Source: Deinobacterium chartae
Lineage (GTDB): Bacteria; Deinococcota; Deinococci; Deinococcales; Deinococcaceae
DNA length: 64,000 bases
Assembly (NCBI RefSeq): GCF_014202645.1
Contig: NZ_JACHHG010000005.1
Location: 62,001-126,000, forward strand
Direction: 5' to 3'
The notes below the pieces were generated by a model. The model was given only the letters and a program-made list of their open reading frames with translations, ran no database searches and was not told the origin of the DNA. Shown one piece after another: positions 17,038 to 25,392 of this stretch. Position 1 is the first letter of the stretch. The number at the start of each line of letters is the position of its first letter. The translations under genes and the position numbers were made by a program.

Positions 17038-17987
17038 GCGTAGGCCACCCTTCGGTCCACCAGGGCGTACAGCACGTCCACCAGCAGGTTCACCAGCACG
17101 AAGGTCGTGGCGATCCACAGCACCGCTCCTTGCACCACCGGGTAATCGCGCAGGTTGATGCCCTCGAGGGCGAAGCGTCCGATGCCCGGCAATCCGAACA
17201 GCTGCTCGATGATCACCGCGCCGCCGAGCAGGTTGCCGACTTGCAGGCCGACGACGGTAATCACCGGGATCAGCGCGTTGCGCATGGCGTGGCGGTAGAC
17301 CACGCTGCGCTCGGTCACGCCCTTGGCACGGGCGGTGCGCACGTAATCTTGCGACAGCACCTCGAGCAGGCTCGAGCGCACGATGCGGGTGACGGCCGCA
17401 GCGAGGCTCAGGCTCAGCGCAAAAGCGGGCAGGAACATGTGCCACAAGTTGGCGGCGGGGTTGTCCCAGAAGGGCACGAAGCCGTTGGGCGGGAACCAGC
17501 CCAGCTTGAGCGAGAACAGCAGGATCAAGAGGATCGCCAGCCAGAACTCGGGGGCGGCCAGGCCGACCAGCACGAAGCCGCTCGAGAGAAAATCGGCGGT
17601 CTTTCCGCGCCGCAGCGCGGCCACCACACCGAGCGGCACCGCGATCAGCAGCGCGAACAGCAGCGCCAGCACGGTCAGCTCGAGGGTGACCGGGAAGCGC
17701 ATCAGCAGATCCTGCAGCACCGGACGGTCGGTGCGCAGCGAGTGGCCCAGATCACCGCCGAGCAGCGCTCCGAACCACTGTCCGAACTGCACGATGATCG
17801 GCTGGTCCAGACCGAACAGGCGCCGCATCTCGGCCTGCTGCTCGGCCGAGACGTTGCCCTCGAGGCCGATCAGGTTGGTGACCACATCGCCGGGAACCAG
17901 CCGAATCAGGGTAAAGACGATCACCACTACGCCCAGTGCGGCCACCAGTGCCAGCAGCACGCGGCGCACCAGCCAGCCGCTGGTCAT
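17034..17987 (-). CDS. Peptide ABC transporter permease, DppB-like
   Basis: This 317-residue protein has six membrane segments. The N-terminal VRRVLLALVAALGVVVIVF segment, the periplasmic GLDQPIIVQFGQWFG stretch and the loop RTARAKGVTERSVVYRHAMRN are typical of DppB/OppB. It pairs with the DppC-like subunit. Its start overlaps the cupin gene stop by 4 bases and its stop overlaps the DppC start by 4 bases, so the three are translationally coupled. The ATPase for this importer must be elsewhere in the genome. Confidence 0.92.
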   Translation of the reverse strand: MTSGWLVRRVLLALVAALGVVVIVFTLIRLVPGDVVTNLIGLEGNVSAEQQAEMRRLFGLDQPIIVQFGQWFGALLGGDLGHSLRTDRPVLQDLLMRFPVTLELTVLALLFALLIAVPLGVVAALRRGKTADFLSSGFVLVGLAAPEFWLAILLILLFSLKLGWFPPNGFVPFWDNPAANLWHMFLPAFALSLSLAAAVTRIVRSSLLEVLSQDYVRTARAKGVTERSVVYRHAMRNALIPVITVVGLQVGNLLGGAVIIEQLFGLPGIGRFALEGINLRDYPVVQGAVLWIATTFVLVNLLVDVLYALVDRRVAYA

Positions 17988-18280
17988 GTGCTGCGCTCCA
18001 GCAGCACGTAACAGAGGGTGACGTCCTCGAGGACTTCGGCCCAGTGTTCCTCGCCTGCGGGAATCAGGGTGGTGTCTCCGGCAACCAGGGTGTATTCCCC
18101 GTCACCGGAAAAAGCACGCAGCCGACCGGACAGGATAAAGGAAACCTCGTCTTGGGCGTGAACCGAGACGCCCTCGAGGGGGAGGCGGGTGCCTGCCGGG
18201 AAGAAGAGTTGTCCGACCGAGGCGGGGAGGGTGGCAAAAACTTGCGGTCCATCCCGCACGCTGAGCTTTTCCATAGCCAT
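17984..18280 (-). CDS. Small cupin-domain protein
   Basis: This 98-residue protein is a single cupin barrel with HAQDEVSFILSGRLRAF (first histidine and glutamate of motif 1) and a glycine-rich turn before IPAGEEHW (motif 2 histidine). A metal-binding or small ligand-binding role is likely. It is the first gene of the peptide transporter operon and its stop overlaps the DppB-like start, so it probably senses or modifies something linked to the transported solute. Two starts (18280 and 18274) are possible; neither has a good ribosome site. Confidence 0.78.
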   Translation of the reverse strand: MAMEKLSVRDGPQVFATLPASVGQLFFPAGTRLPLEGVSVHAQDEVSFILSGRLRAFSGDGEYTLVAGDTTLIPAGEEHWAEVLEDVTLCYVLLERST

Positions 18281-18544
18281 ACTTACGCCGATTATGAAGA
18301 AAGAGTCAAGTTGACTAGATGACGTACTTCCGAAATTTACACCGCATTGAACAAATTATAGGAGTTTTTGTTTGTTTCAGACGCGTTTTAGAATTTTTCG
18401 CTGAATCCACGTTAAAAGTCACATATCTCTAAAGCTTACAAAAACAGTCGGTTGGACCGGGCTTGCCCGATCGCTGCGAACCGGTGCCATTCCTGGCTTT
18501 CCCGGCTTCTTAGCCCAGTGTTCCTGCGACCGGCGCAGAAGACT
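18281..18544. other. AT-rich intergenic control region with 13-bp palindrome
   Basis: This stretch is far richer in A and T than its surroundings, with runs such as TTTTTGTTTGTTT. AGTCAA (18304-18309), one base, TTGACT (18311-18316) form a perfect palindrome 24 bases upstream of the cupin start. It is a good candidate operator for the cupin-transporter operon. No coding frame is supported here. Confidence 0.5.
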
Positions 18545-19178
18545 TCAGGCCAATCCAACCAGCAGGTGATATTCGCCGCGGCCCTCCCGCGCCCGGTAGC
18601 GCACGATCACATCGTGCAGCTCACGCTGCAACGCCTTGGCATCGGCCGCATCGAGGCGCAGGATGGCTGCCTCGAGCAGCAGGGGTGGCAGCGCCGCATC
18701 GAGCGGGGAGCAGTCCTTGCGCGGGTCTGCCCGCGGAGCAATAGACCAGTTCCCGTGACTTCCGGGCGTAAACAGCAGGCCCCAGTCGCCGCCGAGCGCT
18801 TCGCCCCCACCGGCGTAACGGGCGAGCAGGTGTTCAAAGGCGGGCAGGTAAACCTGTTCGGCCAGCGCCCGCAGATCCTCGGCCCGGGTCGCGTGGTAAG
18901 GCACGAAGTACCCCTGCGCACTGCTGCGGTACACCTGCATGCGGCCGCGCGGATGCCGCTCGGTACGCACCGGGTGCAGCAACCCCCAGCGCACCCAGCG
19001 ACGCACCCGGCTCAGCAGGGTGTTGGCAGACCCTCCGCTGGCCCGCGCGGCCCGCGCCACCGTCATCATCCTGGCCCACGAAGGGAAGAAAGGCCTGCCG
19101 CTGGGCAGCGCTCAGCAGCACACGCACGGCTTCGGGACGATCCACGACCAGGGGAACAGGTGAAACGGACGCTGTCAT
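18545..19178 (-). pseudogene. Frameshifted winged-helix transcriptional regulator
   Basis: The N-terminal part (ATG at 19178, VVDRPEAVRVLLSAAQRQAF) and the DNA-binding part (TVARAARASGGSANTLLSRV, then RRWVRWGLL) lie in two different minus-strand frames that meet near 19070-19080. Moving from one to the other needs a +1 shift, so one extra base is present or the gene is truly broken. The joined product of about 210 residues looks like an ArsR-type helix-turn-helix regulator with a C-terminal effector region. Its frame is open to the stop at 18545. The start is 30 bases from the divergent MBL gene, the likely target. A sequencing error is possible. Confidence 0.65.
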
Positions 19179-19186
19179 TTCACGTC

Positions 19187-19192
19187 ATGCTA
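19187..19192 (-). promoter_or_regulatory. -10 box for the frameshifted regulator
   Basis: TAGCAT on the minus strand lies 8 bases before ATG 19178, fitting a leaderless or near-leaderless transcript. Confidence 0.4.
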
Positions 19193-19208
19193 CGCGCAGA
19201 CTCGGTGC

Positions 19209-19904
19209 ATGATCCAGCTTGCTCCCGACGTCTTCCTGATCCCGCTGGCCCCTCGGTTCGCCATCAACGCCTACCTGCTGGGCGATGTGCTGATCGACGC
19301 CGGAACGCGTTACTCCGCCGCACGTCTGCTGCGTGCCCTGCGCGGCCGTTCCGTGAGCGCACACGCGCTCACCCACGCCCACCCCGACCACCAGGGAGCC
19401 TCGCACGCCGTCTGTACCCGCCTGGGCATCCCGCTGTGGACCTCCGCGCTCGAGGCTGCGGCAGCGGTCAGCGGCGACTTGCGCTCACAGCTTCCGAACA
19501 GCTTCCCCGCCCGCCTCGAGCAGCGTTACTGGGCCGGACCGGGCCATCCGGTCACGCGTCTGCTGCGCGCAGGCGACCGGGTACACGACTTCGAGGTCCT
19601 CGAGGTGCCGGGACACTCGCCGGGGCATCTCGCTTTCTGGCGCGCGCGGGACCGCGTGCTGATCGCCGGAGATGTCCTGAGCAACCTCGACCTGAGGACC
19701 TTGCGGTCCGGCCTGCGCGAGCCGCCCGCCATCTTCACGCCGGACGCCCCTGCCAATCGCGCCAGCCTGCGGCGGCTGGCTGCGCTGCGCCCCGAAGTGG
19801 TGGCGTTCGGGCACGGAGCACCGCTGCGCGATCCCGAGGCCCTGGCCCGTTTTGCGGCCCGGCTGCCCGGCGCACCCTGGTCGGGGTCCGGGGGCGCGCT
19901 GTAA
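19209..19904 (+). CDS. MBL-fold metallo-hydrolase
   Basis: This 231-residue protein has the MBL metal motif THAHPDH near residue 60, PGHSPGH with the next ligand, AGDVL with the bridging Asp, and FGHG near the end. It is of single-domain glyoxalase II-like size without signal peptide. The start opens MIQLAPDVFLIPLAPR, as in many MBL proteins. It is divergent from the broken regulator, an arrangement typical of a regulator and its target. Substrate unknown. Confidence 0.87.
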   Translation: MIQLAPDVFLIPLAPRFAINAYLLGDVLIDAGTRYSAARLLRALRGRSVSAHALTHAHPDHQGASHAVCTRLGIPLWTSALEAAAAVSGDLRSQLPNSFPARLEQRYWAGPGHPVTRLLRAGDRVHDFEVLEVPGHSPGHLAFWRARDRVLIAGDVLSNLDLRTLRSGLREPPAIFTPDAPANRASLRRLAALRPEVVAFGHGAPLRDPEALARFAARLPGAPWSGSGGAL

Positions 19905-20004
19905 AATGATGAGGTTCGCCGGGACTCCCGGTATCACCGATCATCCTGCCGCGCCGCCAGCGCCCTAAAGCATCCGCAGGCGCGGCCCCAAAGGAGCACA
20001 CACG

Positions 20005-20739
20005 ATGGCAGGCCATAGCAAATGGGCTCAGATCAAGCGTAAGAAGGGCGCCAACGACGTCAAGCGCTCGGGCATCATCTCCAAGCACATCCGCGCAATC
20101 ACGGCGGCGGTCAAGTCCGGCGGCAGCGGCGACCCTTCGGTCAACCTCTCGCTCAAGAACGCCATCGCGGCGGCCAAGACCGACACGGTGCCAGCTGACA
20201 ACATCGAGAACGCCATCAAGCGCGCGCTCGGCGAAGGCGACAGCGGCGCGCAGTACAAAGAAGCGATCTACGAGGGTTACGGCCCCGGTGGAACCGCGAT
20301 TCTGATCGAAGCGCTGACCGACAACCCCAACCGCACCGTCGGCGAGATCCGCGCGGTGTTCAACAAGCGCGGCGGCTCGCTGGGCAACAGTGGCAGCGTC
20401 GCGTGGCAGTTCGACAAGAAGGGCATCATCTTGCTGGAAGAGACCAGCGAGGAAGCCCAGGAAGCCGCCATCGAACTCGGGGCAGAAGACATCAACGAGT
20501 CCGAAGACGGCCTGGAGATCTCGACCGCGATGTCCGACCTGTACACCGTGTCCGAGGGCCTGACCCAGCGCGGCTTCACCGTCCGGTCGGCGCAGCTTTC
20601 GATGATCCCGCAGAACACCGTGGACGTGAGCGGCGAGGACGCGCGCAAGCTGATGACCGTGATCGAGTACCTCGAGGACCTCGATGACGTCCAGAACGTG
20701 TACTCCAACGCCAACATGGAGATGGCCGAGGTCGAATGA
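20005..20739 (+). CDS. yebC: YebC/PmpR family protein
   Basis: This 244-residue protein begins [18 protein letters not shown], the invariant start of the YebC family, and keeps the [11 protein letters not shown] and [14 protein letters not shown] core. Full family length. YebC-type proteins have been described as transcriptional regulators and, for some members, as factors that help ribosomes over difficult proline stretches. AAAGGAG lies before the ATG. It is a single-gene unit ended by a GC-rich hairpin. Confidence 0.96.
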   Translation: MAGHSKWAQIKRKKGANDVKRSGIISKHIRAITAAVKSGGSGDPSVNLSLKNAIAAAKTDTVPADNIENAIKRALGEGDSGAQYKEAIYEGYGPGGTAILIEALTDNPNRTVGEIRAVFNKRGGSLGNSGSVAWQFDKKGIILLEETSEEAQEAAIELGAEDINESEDGLEISTAMSDLYTVSEGLTQRGFTVRSAQLSMIPQNTVDVSGEDARKLMTVIEYLEDLDDVQNVYSNANMEMAEVE

Positions 20740-20778
20740 CCGCGCTCCGGTACCGGGCGGTACCGGACGCAGCATCGA

Positions 20779-20810
20779 GCGGGCGGGACCGGACAACCGG
20801 CCCCGCCCGC
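20779..20810 (+). terminator. Terminator after yebC
   Basis: GCGGGCGGG (20779-20787) pairs with CCCGCCCGC (20802-20810); inside it CCGG pairs with CCGG. The hairpin is followed by CTTGTCT. Confidence 0.7.
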
Positions 20811-20943
20811 CTTGTCTCCCACGCTTTCCGTTCGGGCGGTACAGCGCTTTGGGCTTGTGACGTAACATCCCACCTTTCTCACCCCGGCGTGACAGAGTAA
20901 GGTATCCAGCTTGCGAGTTTCGTCAAGTTGCTGGAGGTTACTT

Positions 20944-21732
20944 ATGTACGTTCAAGCGGTTCGCTTTGACAATGGTCCAAAACTTCACCCCATGAACACG
21001 TCCGAGCTCTACCCGGTCGACAGCCGGGTGGTGGTCCAGAGCCGCCGGGGCCTCGAGATCGGCCGGGTGCGCGGCGAGGGGCAGGCCTCGTCGCACAGCC
21101 AGAAGGGCGGCGTGATCTTGCGGCTCGCCACGACCGAGGAGCTGAGCACCTGGGAAGAACTCGCGCAGAAGGCCGAGGACCTCAAGTGGTTTCTGCGGGC
21201 CCGCGCGCGCGCACGCGGGCTGCAGGTCAAGATCGTCGCGGTCGAGTTCACCCTGGACGCCTCGCTGGTCACGCTCTCGTACAGCGCCGAGGAGCGCATC
21301 GAGCTCTCGAGCCTGATCGCCGACGTGCGCACGCACACCTCGGCCCGCGTCAACTTCTGCGCGGTCGGGCCGCGCGAGCAGGCCATGCACCTGGGAGCCC
21401 TGGGAGCGTGCGGACGCGAGTCGTGCTCGAGCACGCACCTGCAAGACTTCGCGCCGGTTTCGATCCGCATGGCCCGCGACCAGCAGCTGCCGCTCAACCC
21501 CGAGAAGCTCTCGGGGCCCTGCGGACGCCTGCTGTGCTGCTTGCAGTTCGAGCACAGCATGTACCAGGAGCTGCTGGCCGAGCTGCCCCGCAAGGGCACC
21601 AAGGCCTGCCATACCGACTCGGGGGCCTGCGGCAAGATCATCAAGGTCAACCCCTTGGCCGGTACCGTAGCGCTGCTGACCGACGAGGGTCAAACCCTCG
21701 AGGCGCGTCCGGAAGAACTCTCGAGGCGCTGA
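20944..21732 (+). CDS. PSP1 domain protein, RicT/YaaT-like
   Basis: This 262-residue protein contains the PSP1 domain. Key cysteines are in GACGRESCS and GPCGRLLCC, and the latter motif is highly conserved in YaaT/RicT proteins. In Bacillus, RicT is part of a Fe-S-carrying complex that influences mRNA processing; in other phyla the role is unknown. ATG 20944 is preceded by TGGAGG; the longer frame upstream is not needed. The rhomboid protease GTG follows its TGA with no gap, so the two are co-translated. Confidence 0.88.
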   Translation: MYVQAVRFDNGPKLHPMNTSELYPVDSRVVVQSRRGLEIGRVRGEGQASSHSQKGGVILRLATTEELSTWEELAQKAEDLKWFLRARARARGLQVKIVAVEFTLDASLVTLSYSAEERIELSSLIADVRTHTSARVNFCAVGPREQAMHLGALGACGRESCSSTHLQDFAPVSIRMARDQQLPLNPEKLSGPCGRLLCCLQFEHSMYQELLAELPRKGTKACHTDSGACGKIIKVNPLAGTVALLTDEGQTLEARPEELSRR

Positions 21733-23169
21733 GTGGGCAACTTTACCTGGTTGCTCGGCGTGGCGGCCTGCCTGATCCTGATGGGTCAGCAGCCCGCCCG
21801 TCCTCCTGAGGCACGCGGACGTTTCCTGCTGGCTGCCCTGCTGGCCGCCGCCGCCTTCTTGCGGCCCGAGCTGGGCTGGCTGGGCACCCTGGGTTTCGTG
21901 CAACTGCTGCCCCTGATGTTCGTGCAGGCCCGCCTGCCCTACGCGCACCCGCACCTGCTCACCTGGATCCGCCTGAGCTGCTTCACGCCTGCCCTGCGTC
22001 ATCATCTGCAGCTGGCGTGGCTCGAGACGTACCTGCTGCGGCACGGCACGCCTCCGGCCCGCGCGGTGAGCCCGCTGGACGCCCTGGTTGCCCCGCTCGC
22101 CGCCGGCCGTCCGCTCGAGGCGCTGCGGGGCGCGCACGGTCTGAACGTGCCGCCCGAATGGTCACGCGCCTACCACGCCTACCTGAGCTGGGCGCTGTCC
22201 GATACCGGCCAGCCGCTCGAGGAGCCCTGGCGCTCCTTGCTCGAGGGCGAGCCGCTGCAGGCCCAGCGTGCCGCACGCCGGTTGGGTCTCGAGGGACGCT
22301 TCTGGACCGGACGCGCCCTGTTCCTCGAGGGGCAGCGGGCCCGCGACGCGCAGGCGCTGCAGCAGGGCGCACAGCTGATGCTGTCGGACCTGCGTCCTGG
22401 CCGCGAACTGTTCGCGTGGCGGCTGCACGAGGCCTCGAAGCTGCTCGCGCCCTTTGGCATCGACCCGCGTGCCCGCCTGCTCGAGCGCCACCGCTTCCCG
22501 GTCGCGACCCTCGGCCTGCTGCTGCTGATCTTCGTCTTTTTCGGCTGGGAGATCCTCGAGTCGGGCGGGCTGGGTCCGGGCGCACTGTCGCTGGGCGGCG
22601 GCTTCAGCCTCGAGGCCCTGCTGGCCCTGGGCGCCAACGCCAACGTGATCACCGTGCAAGAGGGCCAGTGGTGGCGGCTGGTCACCTCGACGCTGCTGCA
22701 CGGCGGGCTGCTGCACATCGGCCTGAACGCGTTCTACCTGTGGACCATCGGTTCGGCCCTCGAGCGCTCCATCGGGCCTGGCATGCTGGTCTTCGCCTTC
22801 GCGCTGACCGGCGTGGTGGGCAGCGCGGCCAGCGCGCTGCTGGGTGCGCCCAACGTCTTGTCGGTGGGTGCTTCGGGAGCCCTGTTCGGCTGGGTGGGCC
22901 TGCTGTCCACCGTGGGCGAGGGCAACGTCGCTCAACGCCTGGGGCGGCTGGGGCGTGCGGCACCCAGCCTGTTCCTGATGCTGTTTATCGGTTTCCTGAT
23001 TCCCAACGTGGACGTATGGGCCCACGTCGGCGGTCTGCTGGCGGGCCTGCTGCTGGGCCTGTCGTACCGCCGCCCGAGCGCGCGCGAGCGACAGGTGTTC
23101 GGCGTGCTGGGCGCACTGACCCTGGCCTGGGGCATCGTGAGCCTGCTGCTGTGGCGCGGCAGCCTGTAA
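21733..23169 (+). CDS. Rhomboid intramembrane serine protease with N-terminal extension
   Basis: This 478-residue protein has two parts. Residues 1-270 hold two hydrophobic stretches, then an Arg/Leu-rich helical region like a degenerate repeat domain. Residues 250-470 are a rhomboid core with the HGGLLHIGLNAFYLW segment, catalytic S381 in GASGALFGW and catalytic H431 in WAHVGG. Rhomboids cut membrane proteins within the bilayer. The extension makes it about twice the usual core length. GTG 21733 directly follows the PSP1 gene stop. The operon ends at a 10-bp hairpin. Confidence 0.9.
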   Translation: MGNFTWLLGVAACLILMGQQPARPPEARGRFLLAALLAAAAFLRPELGWLGTLGFVQLLPLMFVQARLPYAHPHLLTWIRLSCFTPALRHHLQLAWLETYLLRHGTPPARAVSPLDALVAPLAAGRPLEALRGAHGLNVPPEWSRAYHAYLSWALSDTGQPLEEPWRSLLEGEPLQAQRAARRLGLEGRFWTGRALFLEGQRARDAQALQQGAQLMLSDLRPGRELFAWRLHEASKLLAPFGIDPRARLLERHRFPVATLGLLLLIFVFFGWEILESGGLGPGALSLGGGFSLEALLALGANANVITVQEGQWWRLVTSTLLHGGLLHIGLNAFYLWTIGSALERSIGPGMLVFAFALTGVVGSAASALLGAPNVLSVGASGALFGWVGLLSTVGEGNVAQRLGRLGRAAPSLFLMLFIGFLIPNVDVWAHVGGLLAGLLLGLSYRRPSARERQVFGVLGALTLAWGIVSLLLWRGSL

Positions 23170-23174
23170 GCACC

Positions 23175-23197
23175 CTGCCCGAGCATCGCTCGGGCAG
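23175..23197 (+). terminator. Hairpin after the rhomboid gene
   Basis: CTGCCCGAGC (23175-23184) pairs with GCTCGGGCAG (23188-23197) around ATC. No T-run follows, so it may act as a Rho-type or stability hairpin. Confidence 0.55.
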
Positions 23198-23223
23198 ATA
23201 CCGCAAGGTCCCGGCGGTTAGAC

Positions 23224-23252
23224 TTGACGAATACTGCATACCGGGGTATTCT
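23224..23252 (+). promoter_or_regulatory. Strong sigma-A promoter upstream of tRNA-Trp
   Basis: TTGACG (23224-23229), a 17-base spacer and TATTCT (23247-23252) give a good promoter. A start near 23259 would be followed within 5 bases by the hairpin at 23263-23280. Confidence 0.65.
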
Positions 23253-23262
23253 TAGGTTATCA

Positions 23263-23293
23263 GCGGCTGAGTTCAGCCGCAGTTTTTGTTTTG
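23263..23293 (+). terminator. Terminator-like hairpin right behind a promoter
   Basis: GCGGCTGA (23263-23270) and TCAGCCGC (23273-23280) form a tight stem, followed by AGTTTTTGTTTTG. It lies 11 bases after the preceding -10 box. Confidence 0.6.
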
Positions 23294-23313
23294 CCTCGAG
23301 GTGCCCGGGGTAT

Positions 23314-23342
23314 TTGCACTTTGGCGGCACCTGTGCTACTAT
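23314..23342 (+). promoter_or_regulatory. Promoter of tRNA-Trp
   Basis: TTGCAC (23314-23319), 17 bases, TACTAT (23337-23342). The predicted start near 23349 lies about 8 bases before the mature tRNA. Confidence 0.65.
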
Positions 23343-23356
23343 TTTTTCCGCTGCGA

Positions 23357-23433
23357 GGGTCCTTAGCTCAGCCCGGTAGAGCAACGGTCTCCAAAACCGT
23401 GGGTCGTAGGTTCGAATCCTTCAGGGCCCGCCA
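23357..23433 (+). tRNA. trnW: tRNA-Trp (CCA anticodon)
   Basis: The acceptor stem GGGTCCT pairs with AGGGCCC (one G-U). The D arm is CTCAGCCCGGTAGAG and the anticodon stem ACGGT/ACCGT encloses CTCCAAA with anticodon CCA at 23391-23393. The T arm GTAGGTTCGAATCCTTC contains the standard TTCGAAT loop. CCA is encoded at 23431-23433. Confidence 0.95.
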
Positions 23434-23453
23434 GAAATGTGCAAAGCAGCACG

Positions 23454-23478
23454 CCCCCTCTTTCGAGAGGGGGTTTTT
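23454..23478 (+). terminator. Terminator of tRNA-Trp with UUCG loop
   Basis: CCCCCTCT (23454-23461) pairs with AGAGGGGG (23466-23473) across a TTCG tetraloop and is followed by five T's. Confidence 0.92.
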
Positions 23479-23531
23479 ATTGCCTGAACACCGAGATGCG
23501 TAGCCGCGCCGTCTCCCCTATCCGTTAAAGC

Positions 23532-23558
23532 CCCCTGCCCTGTCGGTAAGGGCAGGGG
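23532..23558 (-). terminator. Hairpin downstream of the alpha/beta hydrolase operon
   Basis: CCCCTGCCCT (23532-23541) pairs with AGGGCAGGGG (23549-23558). Read on the minus strand it is followed by a short T-run. It lies about 170 bases past the hydrolase stop; no gene is seen between 23479 and 23725. Confidence 0.5.
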
Positions 23559-23725
23559 CGGGCAAGCAGGACATCCAGCGCCGACTGGCCCGATTCCACC
23601 AACGGTATGGCGGTGGCCGTAAAGTTCGTGGCGGCAGGCAAGCGTCGAGGCACTCGCTGAAAAGCAGCGGTGCAGCGGTACTACGAAAAGAGCAGCGGCT
23701 CCGCCCAAAGCGCCGGGTTGGGGCA

Positions 23726-24511
23726 TCAGCCGGAATAACTCGCCACGGGCACCCGGTCCTCGAGGAGCCAGGCGCGCATCAGCCCGGCGACCTCGAGGGT
23801 GTGGCTGTCGTGCAGGGCGTGCGTTCCGGCCTCGATGCGCACCGGGCAAGCGTGCGGAATACCTGCGCACAGCGTTTCGATGGTGCGCGGCCGCACCACC
23901 GGATCGCGCCCTCCGGCGAGGGCTAAGACCGGAATGCGCACGCGGGGCAGCAGCGGCCCGGTGCGGTGATGGCGCTGATTGCGGGCCAAAGCCAGGATGC
24001 GCGCGCTGCCGCAGTGCAAGTAGGCGCGCAGCGCACGCAGCAAAAACATCGGGCGCTCGCGCGGACCGTCTCGCAGCAGGGCCAGAAGCTGACCCGGGAC
24101 CGAAGGGCTTTCGGGTATCCCGGTAGGGGCGCACAGCACCAGCTTCGAGACCCGCCCCGGATAGCGGGCGGCGAGGTCAATACCGATCTCGCCGCCCATA
24201 GAATGCCCGAAAATGACCGTCCCCTCGAGGTGCGTGGCCCCGATCCAGGCAGCGAGGTGGTCGGTGAGTTCCTCGAGGCGCAAAAACGTGCCGGGGCGGG
24301 TGCGGGTGTAGCCGTGGCCGGGCGGGTCGTAGGCCCAGACGGTGAAGTCCTGGGCGAGTTCGTCCTGGAGCGCACGGAAGTAGTGGTGCGAGCAGCCCAG
24401 CCCGGGCAGCAGCACGATGGGCGGCCCGCTTCCGGCCACGGCGGCGTAGGTGCGCAGGCCGTTCACCGTGCGCCAGTCGTCGCGACAGCGAAGCGGGCGG
24501 CTGCGCCTCAT
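23726..24511 (-). CDS. Alpha/beta hydrolase (second of two)
   Basis: This 261-residue alpha/beta hydrolase has oxyanion segment LLPGLGCSHHYF, nucleophile elbow GHSMGGEIG (catalytic Ser), acid Asp in AGGRDPVV, and His in THALHDSH. An N-terminal Arg-rich leader of about 15 residues precedes the domain. The start at 24511 overlaps the stop of the neighbouring hydrolase by 4 bases (ATGA), so both are made together. The long open frame that continues upstream reads through that neighbour out of frame and is not real. Substrate unknown. Confidence 0.85.
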   Translation of the reverse strand: MRRSRPLRCRDDWRTVNGLRTYAAVAGSGPPIVLLPGLGCSHHYFRALQDELAQDFTVWAYDPPGHGYTRTRPGTFLRLEELTDHLAAWIGATHLEGTVIFGHSMGGEIGIDLAARYPGRVSKLVLCAPTGIPESPSVPGQLLALLRDGPRERPMFLLRALRAYLHCGSARILALARNQRHHRTGPLLPRVRIPVLALAGGRDPVVRPRTIETLCAGIPHACPVRIEAGTHALHDSHTLEVAGLMRAWLLEDRVPVASYSG

Positions 24512-25233
24512 CGGCTCTCCTCTTTCTGCAAAAAGGGCAGTACCGCGCGGTTGAATTCCTCGGCGCGGTCGTACATCACCACGTGCCCGGCACTGGGCAA
24601 GATCACCAGTTCCGAGCCGGGAATCCGGCTGAAGGTCTCGGCCAGCGGACGGGTCACCAGCACGTCGCGCCCGCCCCATACCAGCAGCGTGGGCACCTCG
24701 AGCAGGCCCAGCAGTTCGCTGACGTCGTCGCCGAGCACCTCGAGGGTGGCCTGGAACAGGGTGGGCAGGCCCGCGCGCAGGGCGTCGGCAGCGATGGTGG
24801 CCAGAAAGCGCTTGGAGCCGCTGATCCCCGCCTGAGGCAGCTTGAGCATCAGTTGCCACCACGTGCCGCGCACCAGGCCGCTGGGGGCAACCAGCACCTG
24901 CCGCAACACCCGCTCGGGGTGGGCCGCGGCCAGATGCAAGGCGGTGTGTCCTCCCATCGAATGCCCCATGACCCGCACCCGCTCCAGGCTGTGGGCATCG
25001 AGCCAGGCGGCGAGCAGGTCGGCCGATTCGCGAATGGGCAGCGGGCGTTGGCTGCGGCTTGCACCGAAGCCCACCAGATCGACCAGGTACACCGTGAAGT
25101 GCGGGGTGAGGACCGGCAGGTTGCGCCGCCACCAGCGGTGCGAGCCCGAGAGCCCGTGGATCAGGACCAGGGGTGGGCCTTTTCCGACGCTGCGGTAACT
25201 CAGTCGCCGCTCGCCGTGCCGGAAGACCTTCAT
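24508..25233 (-). CDS. Alpha/beta hydrolase (first of two)
   Basis: This 241-residue hydrolase has LVLIHGLSGSHRWW near the start, nucleophile elbow GHSMGGHTA, acid Asp in VWGGRDVLV and His in SAGHVVMYD. It is of the same fold as the downstream gene but only moderately similar, suggesting an old duplication or paired roles in ester or hydroperoxide turnover. The start at 25233 is chosen because TACCCT lies 6 bases upstream, indicating a leaderless message; the open frame upstream is not conserved-looking. Confidence 0.85.
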   Translation of the reverse strand: MKVFRHGERRLSYRSVGKGPPLVLIHGLSGSHRWWRRNLPVLTPHFTVYLVDLVGFGASRSQRPLPIRESADLLAAWLDAHSLERVRVMGHSMGGHTALHLAAAHPERVLRQVLVAPSGLVRGTWWQLMLKLPQAGISGSKRFLATIAADALRAGLPTLFQATLEVLGDDVSELLGLLEVPTLLVWGGRDVLVTRPLAETFSRIPGSELVILPSAGHVVMYDRAEEFNRAVLPFLQKEESR

Positions 25234-25239
25234 AGCGGC

Positions 25240-25245
25240 AGGGTA
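25240..25245 (-). promoter_or_regulatory. -10 box for leaderless alpha/beta hydrolase operon
   Basis: TACCCT on the minus strand is 6 bases before ATG 25233 and no Shine-Dalgarno site is present. Confidence 0.5.
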
Positions 25246-25351
25246 ACACGCGCTGTTCGCGCTTCCCGCTTGGTTTAAGACTTCAACAAGCAGGGGTCCG
25301 GGTGGCGCGCGGAACCTAGACAAAATCACGTCCGCCGCTCCACAAACAGTT

Positions 25352-25357
25352 TACAAT
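25352..25357 (+). promoter_or_regulatory. Possible -10 box of the sulfate assimilation operon
   Basis: TACAAT lies about 35 bases before the sulfite reductase GTG in an AT-rich stretch. No convincing -35 box is seen. Confidence 0.4.
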
Positions 25358-25392
25358 TCCTATCAACTTAAGCTGACCATTCAGGAGGTCCC

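Noticed and set aside
23726-25249. 507-residue frame joining both alpha/beta hydrolases
   Set aside because: The N-terminal half is out of frame with the upstream hydrolase and lacks its motifs; two genes with an ATGA overlap explain the region.
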